Source: Nomia melanderi
Taxonomy: Eukaryota > Arthropoda > Insecta > Hymenoptera > Halictidae
Length of the DNA: 64,000 nucleotides
Assembly: GCF_051020985.1 (NCBI RefSeq)
Contig: NW_027475160.1
Location: 434,001 to 498,000, forward strand
Direction: 5' to 3'
Below, piece by piece: positions 23,603 through 36,364 of the stretch. A program made the translations under genes and the position numbers. Every line of letters starts with the position of its first letter. Position 1 is the first letter of the stretch. The notes under the pieces were generated by a model. The model was not told the origin of the DNA, ran no database searches, and was given only the letters and a program-made list of their open reading frames with translations.

Positions 23603-24302
23603 GATAGCGCAATAAACCAAAGTGAATTATCTGCAGGAGGCCCTGGCGCATGAATCTGTGCAGCGAGAACGACCTCGGACCACCAGGGGCCGATAAAACC
23701 ACCGTCTCATGGGGCCGGACACTCAGGGTCAGGGGAAAATCCAATATATATCTGGTGATATCTCGGGTCCTATTAGAGATAGCGCAATAAGCCAAAGTGA
23801 ATTATCTGCAGGAGGCCCTCGCGCATGCATCTGTCCAGCGGGAACGACCTCGGACCACCAGGGGCCGAGAAAACCACCGTCTCATGGGGCCGGACACTCA
23901 GGGTCAGGGAAAAATCCAATATATATCTCGTGATATCTCGGGTGGTATTAGAGATAGCGATATAAACCAAAGTGAATTATCTGCAGGAGACCCTGGCGCA
24001 TGAATCTGTGCAGCGGGAACGACCACGGACCACCAGGGGCCGAGAAAACCACAGTCTCAGGAGGCCGGACACTCAGGGTCAGGGAAAAATCCATTATATA
24101 TCTGGTGATATCTCTGGTGCTATTAGAGATAGCGCGATAAATGAAAGTTCATTGTCTGTAGGAGGCCCTGGCGCATGAGTCTGTTCAGGGGGAACGACCT
24201 CGGACCACCAGGGGCCGCGAAAACCACCGTCTCATGGAGTCGGACACTCAGGGTCAGGGATAAATCCAATATATATCTGGTGATACCTCGGGTGCTATTA
24301 GA
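23603..24302. repeat. Four-monomer block, second copy
   Basis: Second copy of the 21,152 block. The last unit departs from it after about 24,185 (CTGTTCAGGGGG, CCGCGAAAACC, CATGGAGTCGGACAC) and leads into domain B. Confidence 0.72.
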
Positions 24303-24652
24303 GATAGCGCAATAAACCAAAGTGCATTGTCTGCAGGAGGCCCTGTCGCATGAATCTGTGCAGCGGGAACGACCTCGGACCACCAGGGGCCGAGAAAATC
24401 ACCGTCTCATGGGGCCGGATTGTCAGGGCCAGGGAAAAATCCAATATATATCTGGTGATATCTCGTGTGCTATTACAGATAAAGCAATAAATCAAAGTGC
24501 ATTGTCTGTAGGAGGCCCTGGCGCATGAATCTGTGCAGCGGGAACGACCTCGGACCACCAGGGGCCGAGAAAACCACCGTCTCATGGGGTCGGACACTCA
24601 GGGTCAGGGAAAAATCCAATATATATCTGGTGATATCTCGGGTGCTATTATA
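24303..24652. repeat. Partial domain B unit before the full octamers
   Basis: Two monomers (24,303 with GGCCCTGTCGCATG; 24,478 with GATAAAGCAATAAATC) that match 24,827 and 25,002, and 26,225 and 26,400. This suggests an earlier register of the same family. Confidence 0.75.
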
Positions 24653-26050
24653 GATGGCGCAATAAATTAAAGTGCATTGTCTGCAGGAGGCCCTGGCGCA
24701 TGAAACTGTGCAGCGGAAGGACCTCTAACCACCAGGGGCCGAGAAAACCACCGTCTCATGGAGTCGGACACTCAGGGTCAGGGATAAATCCAATATATAT
24801 CTGGTGATACCTCGGGTGCTCTTAGAGATAGCGCAATAAACCAAAGTGCATTGTCTGCAGGAGGCCCTGTCGCATGAATCTGTGCAGCAGGAACGACCTC
24901 GGACCACCAGGGGCCGAGAAAATCACCGTCTCATGGGGCCGGATTGTCAGGGCCAGGGAAAAATCCAATATATATCTGGTGATATCTCGTGTGCTATTAC
25001 AGATAAAGCAATAAATCAAAGTGCATTGTCTGTAGGAGGCCCTGGCGCATGAATCTGTGCAGCGGAATCGACCTCGGACCACCAGGGGCCGAGAAAATCA
25101 CCGTCTCATGGGGCCGGACTGTCAGGGTCAGGGAAAGATCCAATATATATCTGGTGATATCTCGGCTGCTATTAGAAATAGCGCAATAAATCAAAGTGCA
25201 TTGTCTGTAGGAGGCACTGGCGAATGAATCTGTGCAGCAGGAACGATCTCGGACCACCAGGCGCCGAGAAAATTGCAGATGTTTGGAATCCGTCACCCAA
25301 GGTCATGTAAAATCCAGCATATATCTGGTGATATCTCGGCTGCTATTACAGATAGCGCAATAAACCAAAGTGAATTGTCTGCAGGAAGCCCTGGCGCATG
25401 AATCTGTTCAGCGGGATCGACCTCGGACCACGAGGGACCGAGAAAACCATCGACACAAGGGCCCGGACTGTCAAGGTCAGGGAAAAATCCAATATATATC
25501 TGGTGATATCTCGGGTGCTATTACAGATAGCGCAATAAATCAAAGTGCATTATCTGTAGGATGCCCTGGCGCATGAATCTGTGCAGCGGGAACGACCTCG
25601 GACCACGAGGGACCGAGAAAACCATCGACACATGGGGCCGGACTGTCAGGGTCAGGGAAAAATCCAATATATATCTGGTGATATCTCGGGTGCTATTACA
25701 GATAGCGCAATAAATCAAAGTGCATTGTCTGTAGGATGCCCTGGCGCATGAATCTGTACAGCGGGATCGACCGCGGACCACCAGGGGCCGAGAAAATCAC
25801 TGTCTCATGGGGCCGGACGGTCAGGGTCAGGGAAAAATCCAATATATATCTGGTGATATCTCGGGTGCTATTAGAGATAGGGAAATAAATCAAAGTGCAT
25901 TGTCTGCAGGAGGCCCTGGCGCATGAACCTGTGCAGCGGGAACGACCTCGGACAACCAGGGGCCGAGAAAACCACCGTCTCATGGGGTCGGACACTCAGG
26001 GTCAGGGAAAAATCCAATATATATCTGGTGATATCTCGGGTGCTATTACA
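24653..26050. repeat. Domain B octamer HOR, copy 1 (1,398 bp)
   Basis: Units start at 24653, 24827, 25002, 25177 (P), 25351, 25526, 25701 and 25876. Marks are GCGGAAGGACCTCTAACC in the first, GATAAAGCAATAAATC in the third, GATGTTTGG in P, CCACGAGGGACCGAG in 25351 and 25526, and GATAGGGAAATAAATC in the last. Two 174-bp units explain 8x175 minus 2. Confidence 0.88.
25177..25350. repeat. Type P monomer, domain B form (174 bp)
   Basis: It carries GATGTTTGGAATCCGTC in place of GATATTCGG and one A fewer in CATGTAAAATCC, which makes it 174 bp. The copy at 26,575 shares both changes, so they mark this HOR family. Confidence 0.85.
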
Positions 26051-27448
26051 GATGGCGCAATAAATTAAAGTGCATTGTCTGTAGGAGGCCCTGGCGCATG
26101 AAACTGTGCAGCGGAAGGACCTCTAACCACCAGGGGCCGCGAAAACCACCGTCTCATGGAGTCGGACACTCAGGGTCAGGGATAAATCCAATATATATCT
26201 GGTGATACCTCGGGTGCTATTAGAGATAGGGCAATAAACCAAAGTGCATTGTCTGCAGGAGGCCCTGTCGCATGAATCTGTGCAGCGGAAACGACCTCGG
26301 ACCACCAGGGGCCGAGAAAATCACCGTCTCATGGGGCCGGATTGTCAGGGCCAGGGAAAAATCCAATATATATCTGGTGATATCTCGTGTGCTATTACAG
26401 ATAAAGCAATAAATCAAAGTGCATTGTCTGTAGGAGGCCCTGGCGCATGAATCTGTGCAGCGGGAACGACCTCGGACCACCAGGGGCCGAGAAAACCACC
26501 GTCTCATGGGGTCGGACACTCAGGGTCAGGGAAAAATCCAATATATATCTGGTGCCTTCTCGGGTGCTATCAGAGATAGCGCAATAAATCAAAGTGCATT
26601 GCCTGTAGGAGGCACTGGCGAATGAATCTGTGCAGCAGGAACGACCTCGGACCACCAGGCGCCGAGAAAATTGCAGATGTTTGGAATCCGTCACCCAAGG
26701 TCATGTAAAATCCAGCATATATCTGGTGATATCTCGGCTGCTATTACAGATAGCGCAATAAACCAAAGTGAATTGTCTGCAGGAAGCCCTGGCGCATGAA
26801 TCTGTTCAGCGGGATCGACCTCGGACCACGAGGGACCGAGAAAACCATCGACACAAGGGCCCGGACTGTCAAGGTCAGGGAAAAATCCAATATATATCTG
26901 GTGATATCTCGGGTGCTATTACAGATAGCGCAATAAATCAAAGTGCATTATCTGTAGGATGCCCTGGCGCATGAATCTGTGCAGCGGGAACGACCTCGGA
27001 CCACGAGGGACCGAGAAAACCATCGACACATGGGGCCGGACTGTCAGGGTCAGGGAAAAATCCAATATATATCTGGTGATATCTCGGGTGCTATTACAGA
27101 TAGCGCAATAAATCAAAGTGCATTGTCTGTAGGATGCCCTGGCGCATGAATCTGTACAGCGGGATCGACCGCAGACCACCAGGGGCCGAGAAAATCACTG
27201 TCTCATGGGGCCGGACGGTCAGGGTCAGGGAAAAATCCAATATATATCTGGTGATATCTCGGGTGCTATTAGAGATAGGGAAATAAATCAAAATGCATTG
27301 TCTGCAGGAGGCCCTGGCGCATGAACCTGTGCAGCGGGAACGACCTCGGACAACCAGGGGCCGAGAAAACCACCGTCTCATGGGGTCTGACACTCAGGGT
27401 CAGAGACAAATCCAATATAAATCTGGTGATATCTCGGGTGCTATTACA
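26051..27448. repeat. Domain B octamer HOR, copy 2 (1,398 bp)
   Basis: Units start at 26051, 26225, 26400, 26575 (P), 26749, 26924, 27099 and 27274, in the same order as copy 1. The unit at 26,400 ends GGTGCCTTCTCGGG, which copy 1 lacks at that place and which reappears near 37,060 and 39,860 in domain C. Confidence 0.88.
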
Positions 27449-30400
27449 GATAGCGCAATAAATCAAAGTGCATTGTCTGCAGGAGGCCCTGTCGCATGAA
27501 TCTGTGCAGCGGGAACGACCTCGGACCACCAGGGGCCGAGAAAATCACCGTCTCATGGGGCCGGATTTTCAGGGCCAGGGAAAAATCCAATATATATCTG
27601 GTGATATCTCGGGTGCTATTAGAGATAGCGCAGTAAACCAAAGTGAATTATCTATAGGAGGCCCTGGCGCATCAATCTGTGCAGCGGGAACGACCTCGGA
27701 CCACCAGGAGCCGAGAAAACCACCGTCTCATGGGGCCGGACACTCAGGGTCAGGGAAAAATCCAATATATATCTGGTGATATCTCGTGTGCTATTACAGA
27801 TAGAGCAATAAATCAAAGTGCATTGTCTGTAGGAGGCCCTGGCGCATGAATCTGTGCAGCGGAATCGACCTCGGACCACCAGGGGCCGAGAAAATTACAG
27901 ATATTCGAAATCCGTCACCCAAGGTCATGTAAAAATCCAGCATATATCTGGTGATATCTCTGGTGCTATTACAGATAGCGCATTAATTCAAAGTGAATTG
28001 TCTGCGGGAAGCCTTGGCGCATGAATTTGTGCAGCGGGATCGACCTCGGACCACGAGGGACCGAGAAAACCATCGACACATGGGCCCGGACTGTTAGGGT
28101 CAGGGAAAAATCCAATATATATCTGGTGATATCTCGGGTGCTATTGGAGATAGCGAAATAAATCAAAGTGCATTGTCTGTAGGAGGCCCTGGCGCATGAA
28201 CCTGTGCAGCGGGACCGACCTCGGACCACCAGGGGCCGAGAAAACCACCGTCTCATGGGGTCGGACACTCAGGGTCAGGGACAAATCCAATATATATCTG
28301 GTGATATCTCGGGTGCTATTACAGATAGCGCAATAAATCAAACTGCATTGTCTGTAGGATGCCCTGGCGCATGAATCTGTGTAGCGGGAACGACCTCGGG
28401 CCACGACGGACCGAGAAAACCATCGACACATGGGTCCGGACTGTCAGGGTCAAGGAAAAATCCAATATATATCTGGTGATATCTCGGGTGATATTAGAAA
28501 TAGCGCAATAAATCAAAGTGCATTGTCTGCAGGACGCCCTGGCGCATGAATCTGTGCAGCGGGAACGACCTCGGACCAGCAGGGGCCGAGAAAACCACCG
28601 TCTCATGGGACCGGACTGTCAGGGTGAGGGAAAAATCCAATATATATCTGGTGATATCTCGGGTGCTATTACAGATAGCGCAATAAATCAGAAGTGCCTT
28701 GTCTGTAGGAGGTGCTGGCGAATGATTCTGTGCAGCAGGAACGACCTCGGACCACCTGGGGCCGAGGAAATTACAGATATTCGGAATCCGTCGCCCAAGG
28801 TCATGTAAAAATCCAGCATACATCTGGTGATATCTCGGGTGCTATCAGAGATAGCGCAATAAACCAAAGTACGTTGTCTGTAGGAGGCCCTGGCGCATGA
28901 ATCTGTGCAGCGGGAACGACCTCGGACCACCAGGGGCCGAGAAAACCACCGTCACATGGGGCCGGACTGTCAGGGTCAGGGAAAAATCCAATATAAATCT
29001 GGTGATATCTCGGGTGCTATTACAGATAGGGCAATAAATCCAAGGGCATTGTCTGCAGGAGGCCCTGGCGCATGAATCTGTGCAGCGGGAACGACCTCGC
29101 ACCTCCAGGGGCCGAGAAAACCACCGTCTCATGGGGCCGGACTGTCAGGGTAAGGGAAAAATCCAATATAAATCTGGTGATATCTCGGGTGCTATTACAG
29201 ATAGCGCAATAAATCAAAGTGCATTGTTTGCAGCAGGCCCTGGCGCATGAATCTGTGCAGCGGGAACTACCTCAGACCACCAGGGCCCGAGAAAACCACC
29301 GTCTCATGGGGTCGAACGGTCAGGGTCAGGGAAAAATCCAATATATATATATCTGGTGATATCTCTGGTGCTATTAGAGATAGCGCAATGAACCAAAGTG
29401 CATTGTCTGCAAGAGGCCCTGGCGCATGATTCTGAGCAGCGGGATGGACCACTGACCACGAGGGACCGAGAAAACCATCGACAAATGGGGCCGGACTGTC
29501 AGGGTCAAGGAAAAATCCAATATATATCCGGTGATATCTCGGGTGCTATTAGGGATAGCGAAATAAATCAAAGTGCATTGTCTGCAGGAGGCCCTGGCGC
29601 ATGAATATGTGCAGCGGGAACGACCTCGGGCCAGCAGGGGCCGAGAAAACCACCGTCTCATGGGGTCGGACTGTCAGGGTCAGGAAAACATCCAATATAT
29701 ATCTGGTGATATCTCGGGTGCTATTAGAGATAGCGCAATAAATCAAAGTCCATTGTCTGCAGGAGGCCCTAGCGCATGAATCTGTGCAGCGGGAACGACC
29801 TCAGACTACGAGGGGCCGAGAAAATCACCGTCTCATGGGGCCGGACTGTCAGAGTCAGGGAAAAATCCAATATATATCTGGTGATATCTCGGGTTCTATT
29901 ACAGATAGCGCAATAAATCAAAGTGCATTGTCTGTAGGAGGTGCTGGCGAATGAATCTGTGCAGCAGGAACGACCTCGGTCCTCCTGGGGCCGAGGAAAT
30001 TACAGATATTCGGAATCCGTCGCCCAAGGTCATGTAAAAATCCAGCATACATCTGGTGATATCTCGGGTGCTATTAGAGATAGCGCAATAAATCAAAGTG
30101 CATTGTCTGCAGAAGGCCCTGGCGCATGAATCTGTGCAGCGGGATCGACCGCGGACCACCAGGGGCCGAGAAAATCACCGTCTCATGAGGCCGGACTGTC
30201 AGGGTCAGGGACAAATCCAATATATATCTGGTGATATCTCGGGTGCTATTAGAGATAGCGCAATAAATCAAAGTCCATTGTCTGCAGGAGGCGCTAGCGC
30301 ATGAATCTGTGCAGTGGGATCAACCTCGGACCACCAGGGGTCGAGAAAACCACCGAAACATGGGGCCGGGCACTCAGGGTCAGGGAAAAATCCAATATAT

Positions 30401-31478
30401 ATCTGGTGATATCTCAGGTGCTATTACAGATAACGCAATAAATCAAAGTGAATTATATGCAGGGGGCCCTGGCGCATGAATCTGTGCAGCGGGAACGACC
30501 TTGGACCAGCAGGGGCCGAGAAAACCACCGTCTCATGGGTCCGGACACTCAGGGTCAGGGAAAAATCCAATATATATCTGGTGATATCTCGGGTGCTATT
30601 ACAGATAGCGCAATAAATCAAAGAGCATTGTCTGTAGGAGGCTCTGGCGCATGAATCTGTTCAGCGGGAACGACCTCGGACCACCAGGGGCCGAGAAAAC
30701 CACCGTCTCATGGGGTCGGTCACTCACGGTCATGGACAAATCCAATATAAATCTGGTGATATCTCGGGTGCTATTACCGATAGCGGAATAAATCAAAGTG
30801 CATTGTCTGCAGGAGGCCCTGGCGCATGAATCTGTGCAGCGGGAACGGCCTCGGACCACCAGGTGCCGAGAAAACCACCGTCTCATGGTGCCGGACTGCC
30901 AGGGTCAGGGAAAAATAAAATATATATCTGGTGATATCTCGGGTACTATTACAGATAGCGCAATAAATCAAAGTGCATTGTCTGTAGGAGGCACTGGCGC
31001 ATGAATCTGTACAGCGGCAACGACCTCGGACCAGCAGGGGCCGAGAAAACTACCGTCTCATGGGTCCGGACACTCAGGGTCAGGGAAAAATCCAATATAT
31101 ATCTGGTGATATCTCGGGTGCTATTACAGATAGCGCATTAATTCAAAGTGCATTGTCCGTAGGAGTCCCTGGCGCATGAATCTGTGCAGCGGGATCGACC
31201 GCGGACCACCAGGGGCCGGGAAAATCACCGTCTCATGAGGCCGGACTGTCAGGGTCAGGGACAAAACCAATATATATCTGGTGATATCTCGGGTGCTATT
31301 AGAGATACCGCAATAAACCAAAGTCCATTGTCTGCAGGAGGCGCTAGCGCATGAATCTGTGCAGTGGGATCGACCTCGGACCACCAGGGGTCGAGAAAAC
31401 CACCGAAACATGGGGCCGGGCACTCAGGGTCAGGGAAAAATCCAATATATATCTGGTGATATCTCGGGTGCTATTATA
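27449..31478. repeat. Heterogeneous monomers between domain B and the decamer
   Basis: Twenty-three monomers with no clear HOR. P monomers lie at 27,799, 28,674 (176 bp) and 29,904. Types seen singly here (CCACTGACCACGAGGG at 29,379, GAATATGTGCAGC at 29,554, ATAAATCTGG ends) become parts of the HORs to the right. Confidence 0.75.
29200..29378. repeat. 179-bp monomer with TA expansion
   Basis: The A+T-rich box has two extra TA dinucleotides (CCAATATATATATATCTGG), making this the longest monomer in the window. This fits replication slippage at the TA run. Confidence 0.85.
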
Positions 31479-33229
31479 GATAACGCAATAAAAACAAAGT
31501 GCCTTGTCTGTAGGAGGTGCTGGCGAATGAATCTGTGCAGCAGGAACGACCTCGGACCACCTGGGGCCGAGGAAATTACAGATATTCGGAATCCGTCTCC
31601 CAAGGTCATGTAAAAATCCAGCATACATCTGGTGATATCTCGGGTGCTATCAGAGATAGCGCATTAAACCATAGTACATTGTCTGTAGGAGGCCCTGGCG
31701 CATGAATCTGTGCAGCGGGAACGACCTCGGACAACCAGGGGCCGAGAAAACCACCGTCACATGGGGCCGGACTGTCAGGGTCAGGGAAAAATCCAATATA
31801 AATCTGGTGATATCTCGGGTGCTATTACAGATAGGGCAATAAATCCAAGGGCATTGTCTGCAGGAGGCCCTGGCGCATGAATCTGTGCAGCGGGAACGAC
31901 CTGGCACCACCAGGGGCCGAGAAAACAACCGTCTCATGGGGCCGGACTGTCAGGGTAAGGGAAAAATCCAATATAAATCTGGTGATATCTCGGGTGCTAT
32001 TACAGATAGCGCAATAAATCAAAGTGCCTTGTCTGCAGCAGGCCCTGGCGCATGAATCTGAGCAGCGGGATGGACCACTGACCACGAGGGACCGAGAAAA
32101 CCATCGACAAATGGGGCCGGACTGTCAGGGTCAAGGAAAAATCCAATATATATCCGGTGATATCTCGGGTGCTATTAGGGATAGCGAAATAAATCAAAGT
32201 GCACTGTCTGCAGGAGGCCCTGGCGCATGAATATGTGCAGCGGGAACGACCTCGGGCCAGCAGGGGCCGAGAAAACCACCGTCTCATGGGGTCGGACTGT
32301 CAGCGTCAGGGAAACATCCAATGTATATCTGGTGATATCTCGGGTGCTATTAGAGATAGCGCAATAAATCAAAGTCCATTGTCTGCAGGAGGCCCTAGCG
32401 CATGAATCTGTGCAGCGAGAACGACCTCGGACTACGAGGGGCAGAGAAAATCACCGTCTCATGGGTCCGGACTCTCAGGGTCAGGGAAAAATCCAATATA
32501 TATCTGGTGATATCTCGTGTGCTATTAGAGATAGCGCAATAAACCAAAGTGCATTGTCTGTAGGAGGCCCTGGCGCATGAATGTGTGCAGCGGGGTCGAC
32601 CTCGGACCACCAGGGGCCGAGAAAACCACCGTCTCATGGTGTCGGACACTCAGGGTCAGGGAAAAATCCAATATATATCTGTTGATATCTCTGGTGCTAT
32701 TAGAGATAGCGCAATAAACCAAAGGGCATTATCTGCAAGAGGCCCTGGCGCATGAATCTGAGCAGCGGCATGGACCACTGACCACGAGGTACCGAGAAAA
32801 CCATCGACAAATGGGGCCGGACTGTCAGGGTCAAGGAAAAATCCAATATATATCCGGTGATATCTCGGGTGCTATTAGGGATAGCGAAATAAATCAAAGT
32901 GCATTGTCTGCAGGAGGCCCTGGCGCATGAATCTGTGCAGCGGGAACGACGTCGGACCACCAGAGGCCCAGAAATCCATCGACACATGGGGTCGGACACT
33001 CAGGGTCAGCGAAAAATCCAATATATATCTGGTGATATCTCGGGTGCTATTACAGATAGGGCAATAAATCAAAGTGCATTGTCTGTAGCTGGCACTGGGG
33101 CATGAATCTGTACAGCGGCAATGACCTCGGACCACCAGGGGCCGAGAAAACTACCGTCTCATGGGTCCGGACTCTCAGGGTCAGGGAAAAATCCAATATA
33201 TATCTGGTGATATCTCGGGTGCTATTATA
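31479..33229. repeat. Decamer HOR, copy 1 (1,751 bp)
   Basis: Ten monomers beginning with P (31,479, 176 bp because of AATAAAAACAAAG). Further units start at 31655, 31830, 32005, 32180, 32355, 32530, 32705, 32880 and 33055. Comparing line by line, I found no difference from 33,230-34,980. Confidence 0.92.
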
Positions 33230-34980
33230 GATAACGCAATAAAAACAAAGTGCCTTGTCTGTAGGAGGTGCTGGCGAATGAATCTGTGCAGCAGGAACGA
33301 CCTCGGACCACCTGGGGCCGAGGAAATTACAGATATTCGGAATCCGTCTCCCAAGGTCATGTAAAAATCCAGCATACATCTGGTGATATCTCGGGTGCTA
33401 TCAGAGATAGCGCATTAAACCATAGTACATTGTCTGTAGGAGGCCCTGGCGCATGAATCTGTGCAGCGGGAACGACCTCGGACAACCAGGGGCCGAGAAA
33501 ACCACCGTCACATGGGGCCGGACTGTCAGGGTCAGGGAAAAATCCAATATAAATCTGGTGATATCTCGGGTGCTATTACAGATAGGGCAATAAATCCAAG
33601 GGCATTGTCTGCAGGAGGCCCTGGCGCATGAATCTGTGCAGCGGGAACGACCTGGCACCACCAGGGGCCGAGAAAACAACCGTCTCATGGGGCCGGACTG
33701 TCAGGGTAAGGGAAAAATCCAATATAAATCTGGTGATATCTCGGGTGCTATTACAGATAGCGCAATAAATCAAAGTGCCTTGTCTGCAGCAGGCCCTGGC
33801 GCATGAATCTGAGCAGCGGGATGGACCACTGACCACGAGGGACCGAGAAAACCATCGACAAATGGGGCCGGACTGTCAGGGTCAAGGAAAAATCCAATAT
33901 ATATCCGGTGATATCTCGGGTGCTATTAGGGATAGCGAAATAAATCAAAGTGCACTGTCTGCAGGAGGCCCTGGCGCATGAATATGTGCAGCGGGAACGA
34001 CCTCGGGCCAGCAGGGGCCGAGAAAACCACCGTCTCATGGGGTCGGACTGTCAGCGTCAGGGAAACATCCAATGTATATCTGGTGATATCTCGGGTGCTA
34101 TTAGAGATAGCGCAATAAATCAAAGTCCATTGTCTGCAGGAGGCCCTAGCGCATGAATCTGTGCAGCGAGAACGACCTCGGACTACGAGGGGCAGAGAAA
34201 ATCACCGTCTCATGGGTCCGGACTCTCAGGGTCAGGGAAAAATCCAATATATATCTGGTGATATCTCGTGTGCTATTAGAGATAGCGCAATAAACCAAAG
34301 TGCATTGTCTGTAGGAGGCCCTGGCGCATGAATGTGTGCAGCGGGGTCGACCTCGGACCACCAGGGGCCGAGAAAACCACCGTCTCATGGTGTCGGACAC
34401 TCAGGGTCAGGGAAAAATCCAATATATATCTGTTGATATCTCTGGTGCTATTAGAGATAGCGCAATAAACCAAAGGGCATTATCTGCAAGAGGCCCTGGC
34501 GCATGAATCTGAGCAGCGGCATGGACCACTGACCACGAGGTACCGAGAAAACCATCGACAAATGGGGCCGGACTGTCAGGGTCAAGGAAAAATCCAATAT
34601 ATATCCGGTGATATCTCGGGTGCTATTAGGGATAGCGAAATAAATCAAAGTGCATTGTCTGCAGGAGGCCCTGGCGCATGAATCTGTGCAGCGGGAACGA
34701 CGTCGGACCACCAGAGGCCCAGAAATCCATCGACACATGGGGTCGGACACTCAGGGTCAGCGAAAAATCCAATATATATCTGGTGATATCTCGGGTGCTA
34801 TTACAGATAGGGCAATAAATCAAAGTGCATTGTCTGTAGCTGGCACTGGGGCATGAATCTGTACAGCGGCAATGACCTCGGACCACCAGGGGCCGAGAAA
34901 ACTACCGTCTCATGGGTCCGGACTCTCAGGGTCAGGGAAAAATCCAATATATATCTGGTGATATCTCGGGTGCTATTAGA
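33230..34980. repeat. Decamer HOR, copy 2 (1,751 bp)
   Basis: Immediate tandem duplicate of 31,479-33,229, apparently identical, including rare alleles such as GTCAGCGTCAGGG, CCAATGTATATCTGG and CACGAGGTACCGAG. It is either a very recent duplication or an assembly duplication. Confidence 0.92.
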
Positions 34981-35505
34981 GATAGCGCAATAAACCAAAG
35001 TGCATTGTCTGCAGCAGGCCCTGGCGCATGAATCTGTGCAGCGGGAACGACCTCGGACCACCAGGGGCCGAGAAAAACACCGTCTCATGGTGTCGGACAC
35101 TCAGGGTCAGGGAAAAATCCAATATATATCTGGTGATATCTCGTGTGCTATTAGAGATAGCGCATTAAATCAAAGTGCATAGTCTGTGGGAGGCCCTGGC
35201 GCATGAATCTGTGCAGCGGGGTCGACCTCGGACCACCAGGGGCCGAGAAAACCACCGTCACATGGTGCCGGACTGTCAGGGTCTGGGAAAAATCCAATAT
35301 AAATCTGGTGATATCTCGGGTGCTATTACAGATAGGGCAATAAATCAAAGTGCATTGTCTGCAGGAGGCCCCGGCGCATGAATCTGTGCAGCGGGAACGA
35401 CCTCGCACCACCAGGGGCCGAGAAAACAACCGTCTCATGGGGCCGGACTGTCAGGGTAAGGGAAAAATCCAATATAAATCTGGTGATATCTCGGGTGCTA
35501 TTACA
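34981..35505. repeat. Three monomers linking the decamer to domain C
   Basis: Units at 34981, 35156 and 35331. The last resembles the decamer monomers with CTCGCACCACC and AAAACAACCGTC, so this link is probably derived from decamer-type sequence. Confidence 0.7.
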
Positions 35506-36276
35506 GATAGCGCAATAAATCAAAGTGCATTGTCTGCAGGAGGCCCTGGCGCATGAATCTGTGCAGCGGGAAGGACCTCGGACCACCAGGGGCCGAGAAA
35601 TCCACCGTCTCATGGGGTCGAACGGTCAGGGTCAGGGAAAAATCCAATATATATCTGGTGATATCTCTGGTGCTATTAGGGATAGCGCAATAAACCAAAG
35701 GGCATTGTCTGCAAGAGGCCCTGGCGCATGAATCTGAGCAGCGGCATGGACCACTGACCACGAGGGACCGAGAAAACCATCGACAAATGGGGCCGGACTG
35801 TCAGGGTCAAGGAAAAATCCAATATATATCCGGTGATATCTCGGGTGCTATTAGGGATAGCGAAATAAATCAAAGTGCATTGTCTGCAGGAGGCCCTGGC
35901 GCATGAATATGTGCAGCTGGAACGACCTCGGGCCAGCAGGGGCCGAGAAAACCACCGTCTCATGGGGTCGGACTGTCAGGGTCAGGGAAACATCCAATAT
36001 ATATCTGGTGATATCTCGGGTGCTATTAGAGATAGCGCAGTAAATCAAAGTGCATTGTCTGCAGGAGGCCATAGCGCATGAATCTGTGCAGCGGGAACGA
36101 CCTCGGACCACGAGGGGCCGAGAAAATCCCCGTCTCATGGGGCCGGACTGTCAGAGTCAGAGAAAAATCCAATATATATCTGGTGATATCTCGGGTGCTA
36201 TTACAGATAGCGCAATAAATCAAAGTGCATTGTCTGTAGGAGGCCCTGGCGCATGAATCTGTGCAGCGGGAACGAC

Positions 36277-36297
36277 CTCGGACCACCAGGGGCCGAG
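36277..36297. other. Conserved inverted repeat 1 (CTCGG-11 nt-CCGAG)
   Basis: In monomer positions 72-92, CTCGG is followed after 11 bases by its reverse complement CCGAG. Past an A-G mismatch, CC/GG pairing can extend the stem by two more pairs. Most monomers keep it. Exceptions include types Q and B1 (CCAAG on the right arm), Y and Z (CCGAC), V, R and F (TTCGG on the left arm) and 24,653/26,051 (CTCTAACC). I saw no compensating changes, so selection for a stem is not demonstrated. Confidence 0.6.
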
Positions 36298-36350
36298 AAA
36301 AACACCGTCTCATGGTGTCGGACACTCAGGGTCAGGGAAAAATCCAATAT

Positions 36351-36364
36351 ATATCTGGTGATAT
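36351..36364. other. Conserved inverted repeat 2 (ATATC-TGGT-GATAT)
   Basis: Monomer positions 146-159 form a five-base perfect inverted repeat around a four-base spacer, and the right arm overlaps the palindrome GATATC. The 173-bp monomers replace this region with TTATCTTGTGATATC, which keeps a shorter TATC/GATA pairing around a four-base TTGT spacer. Type Q (GATATG) and the rare GGTGCCTTCTC form lose it. Short dyads are reported to be enriched in centromeric DNA that lacks CENP-B boxes; relevance here is inference. Confidence 0.55.

Larger units (their letters stand above)
19052..24302. repeat. Domain E: loosely ordered monomers
   Basis: Thirty monomers, one of 176 bp (23,252, with GTGAATAAATCTGCAGG). 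Recurrent types have AATGAAAGTGCATTG, GTGAATTATCTGCAGG, AGTCTCAGGAGGCC or GTTTCACGGAGCC. Order is patchy: 20,452-20,801 resembles 20,802-21,151 (a dimer), 19,927 onward resembles 21,502 onward, and 21,152-21,850 recurs at 23,603-24,200. No single HOR period fits the whole stretch, and there is no P monomer. Confidence 0.8.

Noticed and set aside
31479..34980. Decamer duplication as definite biology
   Set aside because: I report it as a repeat, but lack of any difference is also what a collapsed or duplicated assembly path gives, so I do not claim a recent event as proven.
36285..36340. G-quadruplex from AGGGGCC, TGGGGCC, AGGGTCAGGG
   Set aside because: Four G runs exist, but the loops are about 11 and 20 bases, longer than in usual stable quadruplexes; many monomers also interrupt one run.
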